A DNA stretch of 14,269 nt from Bacteroidales bacterium UBA714 (GCA_002298075.1 DBLW01000072.1:1-14269); one strand, 5' to 3'; shown: positions 1 through 7,110, counted from the stretch's first letter. Notes: a model not told the origin generated them from the letters alone. A program made the numbers and translations.

Positions 1-912
1 CTGGAACTTGTGCAGATTGTTGACAGGGTCTTCACCCTGTTTGACGTGAACGTGTGCATAAAGATAAACAACCGCAAAGTCCTGACCGGAATGGCGGAGA
101 TATGCGGATTCCCGGATAAGGTTGTGGACATAACCGTTGCCATTGACAAGATTGATAAAATCGGACTGGAGGCGGTTGAGGCTGAGATGAAAGAAAAGGG
201 ACTCACTGAAGAGGCCGTGGCGGTAATCAGGCCGATACTTACAATTTCCGGTTCTTCCGCCGAGAAAATAAGTGTCATGCGTGATCTCATGAGCGGCAAG
301 TCGGCTTCAGGAATCGTATCCGGGACCGGTCTCAAAGGACTGGATGAGCTTGAGGAACTTTTCGGTCTTATTGAAGCTTCCGGAATCCGCCATGAAGTGG
401 AAATCGACCTTTCCCTTGCGCGCGGACTGAACTATTATACCGGAGCGATATTCGAGGTCAAGGCCAAGGATTTCGCGATAGGAAGCATCTGCGGAGGCGG
501 GCGATATGACAACCTCACAGGCATATTCGGGCTTCCTGACATGTCCGGAGTAGGAATATCCTTCGGGGCGGACCGCATATATGATGTGCTTAAGGGACTT
601 GACAAATTCCCGGCTGAAGTGACCTCTTCCACTAAAATACTGTTTGCCAATATGGGCAGTGAAGAGTTGCGCTATCTCATACCGGTAGTGAAGCAGCTCC
701 GCGAGGCGGGAGTGCCATGCGAGATTTATCCTGAGTCTTCAAAACTCAAGAAGCAGTTTGACTATGCCGACAGGAAGAAGATACCTTTCATCTCGATTGT
801 CGGTGAGACTGAAGCCGCGGAGGGACTTGTGAACATCAAGAATCTTTCTTCCGGGGAACAGAAATCCTTTAAAAAGGAAGACATCGCATCCGTATTTGAA
901 TTTATAGCTTAG
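1..912 (+). CDS. hisS: Histidine--tRNA ligase, C-terminal part (5' end outside window)
   Basis: This is the C-terminal 303 codons of histidyl-tRNA synthetase, the cytoplasmic class II enzyme that charges tRNA-His. The reading frame is open from base 1, so the true start lies upstream; the GTG at 10 is internal. Visible signatures, numbered from the first codon here, are the histidine-binding ARGLNYYTG segment (about 140-148), the glycine-rich GSICGGGRYDNL block (about 161-172), and class II motif 3 as GVGISFGADRI ending near Arg192. After about residue 205 comes the Rossmann-like anticodon-binding domain (KILFANMG through GLVNIKNL). Motif 3 has Asp where many HisRS enzymes have Glu before the Arg. 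The frame ends cleanly at TAG 910-912 and is followed at once by a strong terminator, so hisS is probably the last gene of its transcript. The identification is very secure; only the 5' end is missing. Confidence 0.97.
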   Translation: MELVQIVDRVFTLFDVNVCIKINNRKVLTGMAEICGFPDKVVDITVAIDKIDKIGLEAVEAEMKEKGLTEEAVAVIRPILTISGSSAEKISVMRDLMSGKSASGIVSGTGLKGLDELEELFGLIEASGIRHEVEIDLSLARGLNYYTGAIFEVKAKDFAIGSICGGGRYDNLTGIFGLPDMSGVGISFGADRIYDVLKGLDKFPAEVTSSTKILFANMGSEELRYLIPVVKQLREAGVPCEIYPESSKLKKQFDYADRKKIPFISIVGETEAAEGLVNIKNLSSGEQKSFKKEDIASVFEFIA

Positions 913-929
913 GAACTCAGATTTTTATC

Positions 930-961
930 AGGCGGTGACCGGAGCATGGTTGCCGCCTTTT
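930..961 (+). terminator. Intrinsic terminator after hisS
   Basis: The arm AGGCGGTGACC (930-940) pairs with GGTTGCCGCCT (948-958) over 11 base pairs, two of them G-U wobbles, around a 7-base loop. Four T follow (958-961). This is a textbook Rho-independent terminator placed 17 bases after the hisS stop. It lies just before the EamA gene, so the two genes are probably transcribed separately, or with read-through only. Confidence 0.85.
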
Positions 962-977
962 GTTGTGCACATATCCG

Positions 978-1877
978 ATGATGAATACAGTAAAATTTGA
1001 CAGGGCTACCCTTGTCGGCTACATTGCGGGAATCATAACAGGAGTCACATACGGGCTCAATCCATTGTTCGCCATGCCTCTTATGAATGCCGGAGCCCCG
1101 GTTGAGAACATACTTTTCTTCCGCTACGGGCTCTCGGTGCTTATTCTCGGGTGCTGGCTCCTTGCCAAGCATGAAAGTTTCCGTGTTTCCGGAAAACAGC
1201 TTGTGAGACTTCTTATTCTCGGTGCATGCTTCACGATGAGCAGCCTCTTCCTGTTCGAGGCCTACCGCCTTATTCCGTCAGGCATGGCGACAACCATAGT
1301 TTTCCTTTATCCTGTGCTTGTCGCGCTCATCATGGTCTTCATGCGTGTCTATCCTACATGGCAGGTCTGGTTCTCCATTATCCTGACATTCATCGGGGTT
1401 TTCGTGCTGTCCAGAAATGGCGGGACGCATGTGATTCAGACAAAAGGAATAGTCATCGCGGCAGCCTCCGCCCTTGCATATGCCATGTTCATAGTCATTG
1501 TCAACCGCAGCAAGGCTATCCGCAAGGTTTCCAATACGCTTTTGACCTTTTATGCGCTTATAGTGGGAACTGTGGTGTTTATGGTCAAGGCGCTGGCAGG
1601 AGGACATTCGCTTCTGCTGGGCATCAGCGGGTTCTCTGCATGGGGAAATCTTATGGGACTGGCTGTGCTTCCGACAATAGTATCAACTGCCACGCTTGCC
1701 CTGGCCACAAGAAAGATAGGTGCCGCAAAGGCGTCTGTGCTCGGGGTATTCGAGCCGATAACTGCAATTCTCGTCGGCGCGCTTGCCTTCGGTGAACCTG
1801 TCACGATGAATGTGCTCATCGGCATCGGCCTGACCATGGCTGCCGTGACATTCATGATTGTGTCTTCCAACAAATAA
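978..1877 (+). CDS. EamA/DMT-family membrane transporter
   Basis: The protein of 299 residues belongs to the drug/metabolite transporter superfamily, EamA type. It is almost entirely hydrophobic and fits about ten transmembrane helices arranged as two EamA repeats, roughly residues 10-145 and 155-295. The first repeat holds the typical GITYG/GLNP-like N-terminal helix (here GVTYGLNPLFAMPL) and a helix reading ATTIVFLYPVLVALI. The second repeat ends with ASVLGVFEPITAILVGALAFGE, a segment very typical of EamA proteins. I placed the start at the ATG at 978 (ATG 981 is equally possible). A TTG at 960 would extend the frame into the hisS terminator and is unlikely. No Shine-Dalgarno is visible, as is usual in this phylum. 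Substrates of the family include amino acids, nucleosides and other metabolites; nothing in the sequence fixes the substrate. No terminator separates it from the GH109 gene 74 bp downstream, so read-through is possible. Confidence 0.9.
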   Translation: MMNTVKFDRATLVGYIAGIITGVTYGLNPLFAMPLMNAGAPVENILFFRYGLSVLILGCWLLAKHESFRVSGKQLVRLLILGACFTMSSLFLFEAYRLIPSGMATTIVFLYPVLVALIMVFMRVYPTWQVWFSIILTFIGVFVLSRNGGTHVIQTKGIVIAAASALAYAMFIVIVNRSKAIRKVSNTLLTFYALIVGTVVFMVKALAGGHSLLLGISGFSAWGNLMGLAVLPTIVSTATLALATRKIGAAKASVLGVFEPITAILVGALAFGEPVTMNVLIGIGLTMAAVTFMIVSSNK

Positions 1878-1887
1878 TTTTGCAGAA

Positions 1888-1922
1888 CTTGTCATCATAA
1901 TCCAAACAGATTCTTAAATTTG
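1888..1922 (+). promoter_or_regulatory. Possible promoter of the GH109-kinase unit
   Basis: The -7 box TAAATTTG (1915-1922) matches the Bacteroidales consensus TAnnTTTG exactly. The best -33 candidate, CTTG at 1888-1891, is one base off TTTG and sits 23 bp upstream, slightly farther than the usual 19-21. Transcription would start about 20 bases before the ATG at 1952. I regard the -7 element as credible and the -33 element as weak. Confidence 0.4.
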
Positions 1923-1951
1923 GGGGTGGATATTATTAAACACTGACTGAT

Positions 1952-3322
1952 ATGAAAAGATTTGTTTTCGCCGCAGCTGCGGCCCTGCTGCTTTTGGGAG
2001 CCTGCTCACAAGGAAGCGGACCACTCAAGACTGAAGTCCCTGCACGTCCTGCCGGACAGAAAAGCGTGATAGCTCTTACTGCTGACCCGATAGAGACTGT
2101 CCGCATCGGAATCGTCGGACTTGGAATGAGAGGAGCAAGCGCAGTAGAGCGCCTGTCTTATGTCCCTGATTCGGAAATCACTGCGATTTGTGACATTGAG
2201 CCGGATAAGGTTGACAGGAGCATGAAAATTCTTGCAGGACTCGGGCAGGACGAGCCGTTGGCATTCTCGGGAGCAGCGGATTCCTGGAAACAGCTTTGCG
2301 AAAGCGATGAAGTAGACCTTGTATATATATGTACGGACTGGCTTACCCACACGCCGATAGCTCTCTATGCGATGGAACACGGCAAGCATGTGGCAATAGA
2401 AGTCCCGGCCGCCAATACGCTTGAAGAAATCTGGGCGCTCATAAACACTTCCGAAAGGACACGCAGGCATTGCATGATGCTGGAGAACTGCGTTTATGAC
2501 TTCTTTGAGATGACTACACTCGCAATGTCGCAGGCAGGCCTTTTCGGTGATGTGCTCCATGTTGAGGGTGCATATCATCATTGCCTTGACCCTTATTGGG
2601 ATGAATATTGGAACAACTGGCGTCTGGACTATAACAAGAACAACCGCGGTGACGTCTATCCTACACATGGAATCGGTCCCGTATGCCAGGTTCTCGGAAT
2701 GCACCGGGGAGACCGCATGAAAACACTCGTATCAATGGACACCAGGACGGCCAATGGCCCGAAAGTGTGGAAACTCAAGACCGGGGAGGACTGCGCGGAC
2801 TTCAAGAATGCCGACCAGACAAGCACGCTCATCAGCACTGAAAACGGCCGCACGATGCTTATACAGCACAATGTGCTTACCCCGCGTCCTTATAACCGCA
2901 TGTACCAGGTTGTCGGTACGGACGGATATGCCGGGAAATATCCTGTCGGACAGTATTGTCTCCGTGAAAATGCGGGAAGCACAGGCAGCTATGATGATTT
3001 GGGCATGGAGAAGGTCTATACAGGAGCAGAACTGAAGGAATTGCAGGCCGGATATCCTAACCCGATCCTCACTCCTGAGCTTGAGGAACTTGCAAAGAAA
3101 GTAGGCGGTCATGGCGGTATGGACTTCATAATGGACTACAGGCTTGTATATTGCCTGCATAATGGACTGCCTCTCGACATGGACGTATATGACCTGGCAG
3201 AATGGTGCTGCGTGAGCGAACTTTCGAGAATCTCGCTTGAAAACGGCAGTGCGCCTGTCGAAGTCCCTGACTTTACACGCGGGGAGTGGAACCGCATAAA
3301 CGGATTCTCATACGCATTATAA
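1952..3322 (+). CDS. GH109-type alpha-N-acetylgalactosaminidase, lipoprotein
   Basis: The protein of 456 residues is a Gfo/Idh/MocA-fold protein of glycoside hydrolase family 109, whose members use bound NAD to remove terminal alpha-linked N-acetylgalactosamine, for example from blood-group-A or mucin-type glycans. Residues 1-18 are a lipoprotein signal ending in the lipobox LGAC (Cys18), so it should be exported and lipid-anchored. The Rossmann fold begins near residue 50 with the dinucleotide-binding motif GIVGLGMRG (53-61), followed by AICDIEPDK. DWLTHTP and HVAIEVPAA (146-154) follow the family pattern. The YPTHG motif (Tyr236 to Gly240, including His239) and the adjoining GPVCQVL and HRGDRM segments are hallmarks of GH109 that separate it from ordinary sugar dehydrogenases. 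The stop codon overlaps the start of the kinase gene by one base. The family call is strong. The exact linkage preference is inferred from the family, and other alpha- or beta-specific activities are possible within GH109-like proteins. Confidence 0.88.
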   Translation: MKRFVFAAAAALLLLGACSQGSGPLKTEVPARPAGQKSVIALTADPIETVRIGIVGLGMRGASAVERLSYVPDSEITAICDIEPDKVDRSMKILAGLGQDEPLAFSGAADSWKQLCESDEVDLVYICTDWLTHTPIALYAMEHGKHVAIEVPAANTLEEIWALINTSERTRRHCMMLENCVYDFFEMTTLAMSQAGLFGDVLHVEGAYHHCLDPYWDEYWNNWRLDYNKNNRGDVYPTHGIGPVCQVLGMHRGDRMKTLVSMDTRTANGPKVWKLKTGEDCADFKNADQTSTLISTENGRTMLIQHNVLTPRPYNRMYQVVGTDGYAGKYPVGQYCLRENAGSTGSYDDLGMEKVYTGAELKELQAGYPNPILTPELEELAKKVGGHGGMDFIMDYRLVYCLHNGLPLDMDVYDLAEWCCVSELSRISLENGSAPVEVPDFTRGEWNRINGFSYAL

Positions 3323-4404
3323 TGAAGGACTTTTCAAATATTCTGTCCCGTTTTGCCCTGTGCGGGAATGTGACGGGTGTTGTGCCATTGGGCAAAGGTC
3401 TCATAAATGACACATACAAGGTGAATACAGATGAAGGGCCGGGCTATGTCCTTCAGAAAATCAATCATGCCATTTTCAAGGACGTCGCCCTGCTTCAGCA
3501 TAACATAGAATGCGTCACAAGGCATATACGCGGATTCCTGGTGGCTTCAGGTGAGGGGGACCTGGACAGAAAAGTCCTGTCTTTTGTTCCGCTCAAGGAT
3601 TCGGAGCAGACATGGCTGCATGACGGGGAGTCGTACTGGAGACTCTCGCAGTTCATTCTAGATGCCGTGACTGTAGAGACTGTAAATCCGGAGTATTCCT
3701 ATTTCGCGGGAAAGGCCTTCGGTGAATTTGAGGCCATGCTTGCCGACATCCCGGATACTCTTGGGGAGACGATACCTGATTTCCATAATATGGAGCTGCG
3801 TGCACGTCAGTTAAGGGAGGCAGCGGCTGCAAATCCGGCAGGACGTATGGGCTCCGAAGAAGCCATTGCGATACTGCAAGAAATGGAATGCCACATGGAA
3901 TATGCCTGTACGGCTGAGCGTCTGCATCGTGAGGGCGTGCTTCCGAAACGTATCTGCCACTGCGACACAAAGGTCAACAACATGATGTTTGACAAGGACG
4001 GCAGCGTGCTTTGCGTGATTGACCTTGACACGGTAATGCCGAGCTATGTGTTTTCCGATTATGGGGATTTTCTGCGCACGGCAGCCAATGCGGTGGCGGA
4101 AGATGACCCGGATATAGGAAAGGTTGAGTTTGACATGGACATATTCCGGGCTTTCACCAAAGGCTATATAGAGTCTGCGTCCGCTTTTCTGACCCCCGTG
4201 GAGAAAGAACATCTGCCTTATGCCGCTGCTCTTTTCCCGTTCATGCAGGCGGTCCGCTTCTTTACGGACTACATCAATGGCGACACTTATTATAAGACGG
4301 CCTATCCTGAGCATAATCTCGTAAGGACACGCAACCAGATGGCGCTGTTCAGAAGTGTAATGGCCCGCCGGGAAGAAATGTCGGATTTCATATCCGGTTT
4401 GTAA
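3322..4404 (+). CDS. N-acetylhexosamine 1-kinase-like phosphotransferase
   Basis: The protein of 360 residues has the aminoglycoside phosphotransferase/choline-kinase fold and resembles the NahK group, which phosphorylates GalNAc or GlcNAc at the anomeric carbon with ATP. The catalytic loop reads HCDTKVNNMMFD (His213, Asp215, Asn219/Asn220) and the metal-binding segment reads DLDTVMPS (Asp234, Asp236), followed by DYGDFLRT. The N-terminal part has the GLINDTYKV nucleotide-loop region and YVLQKIN, typical of this group. It has no signal peptide, so it acts in the cytoplasm. I chose the ATG at 3322 because it overlaps the upstream TAA as TAATG and the protein then starts where homologues do; an ATG at 3286 would extend into the GH109 gene. 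The overlap suggests translational coupling and a shared pathway: the hydrolase frees GalNAc and the kinase makes GalNAc-1-phosphate. Substrate (GalNAc, GlcNAc or another sugar) is inferred from family and neighbour. Confidence 0.8.
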   Translation: MKDFSNILSRFALCGNVTGVVPLGKGLINDTYKVNTDEGPGYVLQKINHAIFKDVALLQHNIECVTRHIRGFLVASGEGDLDRKVLSFVPLKDSEQTWLHDGESYWRLSQFILDAVTVETVNPEYSYFAGKAFGEFEAMLADIPDTLGETIPDFHNMELRARQLREAAAANPAGRMGSEEAIAILQEMECHMEYACTAERLHREGVLPKRICHCDTKVNNMMFDKDGSVLCVIDLDTVMPSYVFSDYGDFLRTAANAVAEDDPDIGKVEFDMDIFRAFTKGYIESASAFLTPVEKEHLPYAAALFPFMQAVRFFTDYINGDTYYKTAYPEHNLVRTRNQMALFRSVMARREEMSDFISGL

Positions 4405-4442
4405 TGGCGCCGCGGGGCTTGGACCTGCTGCCTTGACATTTT

Positions 4443-4495
4443 ACCGGCAGTTTCCGCAGTGGCAGAAGATGGCCTGACGGGAATTGCCGGTTTTT
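4443..4495 (+). terminator. Probable intrinsic terminator after the kinase gene
   Basis: ACCGGCA (4443-4449) is the exact inverse complement of TGCCGGT (4485-4491), and the right arm runs into a T tract ending at 4495. The loop is long (35 bases), which makes this weaker than a compact terminator, although the loop could fold further. CTGCC around 4429 could compete by pairing with GGCAG (4446-4450). Its place, 38 bases after the kinase stop and just before the purD promoters, supports the call. Confidence 0.6.
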
Positions 4496-4503
4496 AATAT
4501 ATG

Positions 4504-4535
4504 TTTGCTTCTGCTCTCGACTTTTAGTATATTTG
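4504..4535 (+). promoter_or_regulatory. Upstream purD promoter (P1)
   Basis: TTTG (4504-4507), 20 bases, then TATATTTG (4528-4535) is a perfect match to the Bacteroidales primary sigma factor consensus TTTG-N19-21-TAnnTTTG. Transcription would start near 4542, giving a leader of about 100 bases before purD. A TGCGC-TTT-GCGCA hairpin (4534-4546) overlaps the predicted start. Confidence 0.75.
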
Positions 4536-4564
4536 CGCTTTGCGCACATATACTGATGCGTCTC

Positions 4565-4594
4565 GGCATAGTCAAAGCAAGCTTTGCCTCTGCT
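4565..4594 (+). promoter_or_regulatory. Imperfect palindrome over the P2 -33 box (operator-like)
   Basis: The arm GGCATAGTCAAAGC (4565-4578) faces GCTTTGCCTCTGCT (4581-4594) across a two-base centre. Twelve of fourteen positions pair, one of them as G-T. The right arm contains the P2 -33 box TTTG (4583-4586), so a dimeric regulator bound here would block or modulate P2. The P1 copy lacks the left arm. A two-base loop is too tight for a good RNA hairpin, which favours a DNA-level role. No regulator can be named from the sequence. Confidence 0.5.
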
Positions 4595-4614
4595 CTCGAC
4601 TTTTAGTATATTCG
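4583..4614 (+). promoter_or_regulatory. Proximal purD promoter (P2)
   Basis: TTTG (4583-4586), 20 bases, then TATATTCG (4607-4614) matches the Bacteroidales consensus with one deviation (C for T in the last half of the -7 box). The predicted start near 4621 gives a leader of about 21 bases before the purD ATG, a usual distance. Confidence 0.7.
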
Positions 4615-4641
4615 CGCCGAATCATCAAAACAGCACATAAA

Positions 4642-5901
4642 ATGAAGAAAGTCTTGGTCATTGGAGGCGGAGGACGTGAGCATGCCATAGTGGATGCGCT
4701 CAGCCGTTCCGCAAAAGTAGGAAAAATCTGGTGTGCACCCGGAAATGCAGGAATCGCCGCGCAGGCTGAATGCGTCCCATTGAAAGAAACCCAGGTTGAG
4801 GAACTTAAGGCATTTGCCCTTGAAAACGGTGTTGACCTTACGGTAGTCGGCCCGGAGGTGGCTCTTGCGGCTGGTGTGGCTGATGCTTTTGCTGAGGCCG
4901 GCCTGAGGATATTCGGCCCGTCAAAGGATGCAGCGGCAATCGAGTCCAGCAAGGATTTCGCCAAGAGGCTTATGGCCAAATATGGCATCCCTACGGCTTC
5001 ATTCGAGACTTTTGATGATTATGAAAAGGCTCTTGGGCATGTGCGCTCCGGCTCATTGCCGGTCGTGCTCAAATATGACGGTCTTGCCGCCGGTAAGGGA
5101 GTCGTCATTCCGGAGACAATGGAAGAGGCTGAAGAAGCTTTGAAAGACATGCTTCTTGACGACAAGTTCGGCAAGGGCAAGGTAGTAGTCGAGGAGTTTC
5201 TCACAGGACCGGAGTTCTCGTTCATGTGCTTTGTGGACGGCGCTTCTGTAACTCCTATGGCCCTTTCTCAGGACCACAAGCGTGCCTATGAGGGAGACAA
5301 GGGGCCGAACACAGGAGGCATGGGAGCATATTCCCCTGTTCCTATCATCACTCAGGAAGACATTGACTATTCTCTCGAACATGTCATGATACCGGCAGCG
5401 GCTGCCATGATTGCCGAGGGCCGTCCGTTCAAGGGCGTACTTTACGGAGGCCTTATGAAGACCCCATCCGGAGTCAAGGTAATTGAGTTCAACTGCCGTT
5501 TCGGAGATCCTGAGACAGAGGTTGTGCTTCCGCGTCTTGAATCGGACATCTATGATATTTTCTCGGCTGTCGCAGACGGCACGCCTATGCCTGAGGTGAA
5601 GTGGTCCGAGGAAGTTACCATGGGATTCGTGATGGCTTCAAAAGGCTATCCAGGCAGCTATGATAAAGGATACGTGATTGAAGGACTTGCTGATGCGCTT
5701 GCGGACCCTTCTGTCAGGATATACCACATGGGCACATCTGCAAAGGACGGCAATGCCGTCACTTCAGGAGGACGCGTTCTGATGGTCGTCGGCTCCGGAA
5801 AAACTCTTGCCCGTGCACATGACATAGCCCTTGCCGCTGTGGAAAAAGTCAAATGCGGCAATCTCTTCTATCGTCGTGACATCGGGTGGCGCGTACTTTA
5901 G
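4642..5901 (+). CDS. purD: Phosphoribosylamine--glycine ligase (GAR synthetase)
   Basis: The protein of 419 residues catalyses the second step of de novo purine synthesis in the cytoplasm: 5-phosphoribosylamine plus glycine plus ATP gives GAR. It has the N-terminal domain starting KKVLVIGGGGREHAI, the GPEVALAAG and IFGPSKDAAAIESSK segments, and an ATP-grasp domain with KYDGLAAGKG (144-153), the NTGGMGAYSP signature (from 223) and EFNCRFGDPETE (282-293), the metal-binding block. It ends in the standard RRDIGW C-terminus. Length is normal for PurD. I chose the ATG at 4642 because it starts the conserved KKVLVIGGGG strand; an upstream ATG at 4540 would place coding sequence across both promoters. 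Two promoters lie immediately upstream, and folD follows after 38 bp with no terminator, so the two genes probably share a transcript. Confidence 0.97.
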   Translation: MKKVLVIGGGGREHAIVDALSRSAKVGKIWCAPGNAGIAAQAECVPLKETQVEELKAFALENGVDLTVVGPEVALAAGVADAFAEAGLRIFGPSKDAAAIESSKDFAKRLMAKYGIPTASFETFDDYEKALGHVRSGSLPVVLKYDGLAAGKGVVIPETMEEAEEALKDMLLDDKFGKGKVVVEEFLTGPEFSFMCFVDGASVTPMALSQDHKRAYEGDKGPNTGGMGAYSPVPIITQEDIDYSLEHVMIPAAAAMIAEGRPFKGVLYGGLMKTPSGVKVIEFNCRFGDPETEVVLPRLESDIYDIFSAVADGTPMPEVKWSEEVTMGFVMASKGYPGSYDKGYVIEGLADALADPSVRIYHMGTSAKDGNAVTSGGRVLMVVGSGKTLARAHDIALAAVEKVKCGNLFYRRDIGWRVL

Positions 5902-5939
5902 TGCCGCACAGGAACAAGTGAAATGATAAAATTCCAGTT

Positions 5940-6791
5940 ATGGCAAAAATAATAAGCGGTAAAGAACTTTCGGCCAAACTCAAGGCCGATATGGCGGCCC
6001 AAGTGGCGGAATTTCCAGAGAAATATGGACGTGTGCCCCATCTTGTCGTAATCCTTGTCGGTGATAATCCGGCCAGCGTGTCATATGTGACAGGAAAGGC
6101 GAAGGCTTCGGAAACGGTTGGAATAAAGAATACGACCATACGCAAGCCGGAGACTATATCTGAAGAAGAACTGCTCTCTCTTATACGGGCACTCAATGAA
6201 GACGATTCCGTTGACGGCATCCTCGTTCAGCTTCCGCTTCCGAAGCATATCAGTGAATCCAAGGTAATAGAGACCATTTCCAAGGCAAAAGATGTTGACG
6301 GTTTCCATCCTCTGAACGTCGCTGCACTTTGGCAGAAAGAGGATTGTGTACTTCCATGCACGCCTAAGGGCATAATAAAGATGCTGAAGGCTGCCGGTGT
6401 CGGGATAAATGGCAAGCGCGCGGTCGTAATCGGCAGGAGCAACATAGTCGGCCTTCCGGTTGCCAAGCTTCTTCTGGATGAAAATGCAACGGTCACAATT
6501 GCGCACAGCCGCACAGAGAACCTTGCCGAGCTGACGCGTCAGGCCGAGATTCTTGTAGTGGCCATCGGCCGCCCGAAATTCGTCACTGCCGACATGGTGT
6601 CGGAAGGTACAGTGGTCATTGACGTGGGAGTCAACCGCGATGCAGAGACCGGAAAACTCTGCGGTGACGTTGATTACGCGGAAGTGGAGCCGAAAGCTTC
6701 AGTCATCACACCTGTTCCGGGCGGAGTCGGTCCCATGACCATCTGCTGCCTTATGGAGAACACGATAGAGTGCTTTCTTGCAAAGCATTAA
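5940..6791 (+). CDS. folD: Bifunctional methylenetetrahydrofolate dehydrogenase/cyclohydrolase
   Basis: The protein of 283 residues, the usual FolD length, interconverts 5,10-methylene-, methenyl- and 10-formyl-tetrahydrofolate in the cytoplasm. Catalytic residues are visible as Tyr49 and Lys53 in SYVTGKAKA. Other signatures are DGILVQLPLPKHI, the KDVDGFHPLN block, the NADP-binding GRSNIVGLPVAKLL (from 165), the HSRT motif, and the C-terminal PVPGGVGPMT. The product 10-formyl-THF feeds the two formyl transfers of purine synthesis, which gives a direct link to purD just upstream. No start ambiguity: ATG 5940 precedes the conserved AKIISGKEL. Confidence 0.97.
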   Translation: MAKIISGKELSAKLKADMAAQVAEFPEKYGRVPHLVVILVGDNPASVSYVTGKAKASETVGIKNTTIRKPETISEEELLSLIRALNEDDSVDGILVQLPLPKHISESKVIETISKAKDVDGFHPLNVAALWQKEDCVLPCTPKGIIKMLKAAGVGINGKRAVVIGRSNIVGLPVAKLLLDENATVTIAHSRTENLAELTRQAEILVVAIGRPKFVTADMVSEGTVVIDVGVNRDAETGKLCGDVDYAEVEPKASVITPVPGGVGPMTICCLMENTIECFLAKH

Positions 6792-6834
6792 GCAGTGCCT
6801 CACATGCTGGACTTTGTGAATAATGGAGATTTTA

Positions 6835-6865
6835 TTTGTTATAAAAGAAAAACTTTCTACATTTG
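6835..6865 (+). promoter_or_regulatory. Probable promoter for the fimbrial leader
   Basis: TTTG (6835-6838), 19 bases, then TACATTTG (6858-6865) matches the Bacteroidales promoter consensus without a mismatch. The predicted start near 6872 is about 325 bases before the DUF3575 gene. I found no other convincing promoter between here and that gene, so this is the best candidate for driving the fimbrial operon, or for a short leader RNA. Confidence 0.65.
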
Positions 6866-6907
6866 CAGAAAATCAGTGTGTGTTAATTTAATATCGTATC
6901 GACAGAT

Positions 6908-6941
6908 GACAAACATGCGGCATCTCATGCCGTTTGTCTTT
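6908..6941 (+). other. Stem-loop in the leader (possible folD terminator)
   Basis: GACAAA (6908-6913) pairs with TTTGTC (6933-6938) and CGGCAT (6918-6923) with ATGCCG (6927-6932), giving 12 base pairs with a CATG bulge and a three-base loop. Only three T follow, so termination would be weak. It could end folD transcripts or fold at the 5' end of the fimbrial leader. Confidence 0.45.
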
Positions 6942-7016
6942 ACGTTTGCGTATAGGTTGCAGGCACATAATTGCATCATATAAATGTATTTTAACCCTAA
7001 TATCATGACGGATACT

Positions 7017-7036
7017 CATGCCGCTTCTGTGGCATG
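7017..7036 (+). other. Second stem-loop in the leader
   Basis: CATGCCGC (7017-7024) pairs with GTGGCATG (7029-7036), eight pairs including one G-U, around the loop TTCT. There is no T run, so it is not a terminator. Its GCCGC could instead pair with GCGGC in the left arm of the downstream terminator (7122-7126), a possible anti-terminator interaction. Confidence 0.4.
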
Positions 7037-7110
7037 TGCGGTTGCTCTCTGCGGCAATAGCGTCTTGGGGGGGGTAAGATTAAGTAAATTAGAATACGGA
7101 ATATTTGACG

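Larger units (their letters stand above)
4504..4617 (+). repeat. Tandem direct repeat carrying two promoters
   Basis: Two copies of a 35-bp module, 4504-4538 and 4583-4617, differ at only two positions and are offset by 79 bp. Similarity starts at the TTTG box and ends just after the -7 box, so the copied unit is almost exactly one promoter. The 44 bases between the copies show no matching third copy. Inference: a local duplication, or two insertions of a dispersed promoter-bearing repeat. Confidence 0.85.

Noticed and set aside
960..977. TTG start extending the EamA gene upstream
   Set aside because: It would begin inside the hisS terminator T run. The ATG pair at 978/981 gives the length expected for the family.
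2006..2704. Long reverse-strand open frame (232 codons) within the GH109 gene
   Set aside because: It is a shadow of a strongly supported gene on the other strand, with no domain-like features.
1952..3322. Ordinary inositol- or glucose-type sugar dehydrogenase
   Set aside because: The lipoprotein signal together with YPTHG, GPVCQVL and HRGD segments fits GH109 rather than a cytoplasmic oxidoreductase.
6941..6948. TACGTTTG as a second -7 box in the leader
   Set aside because: It matches TAnnTTTG, but no TTTG-like -33 box lies 19-23 bases upstream; that stretch is the stem-loop.
7100..7107. AATATTTG as a promoter close to the fimbrial operon
   Set aside because: The first base deviates, there is no -33 box at the right distance, and it lies before the strong terminator, so it would not avoid it.
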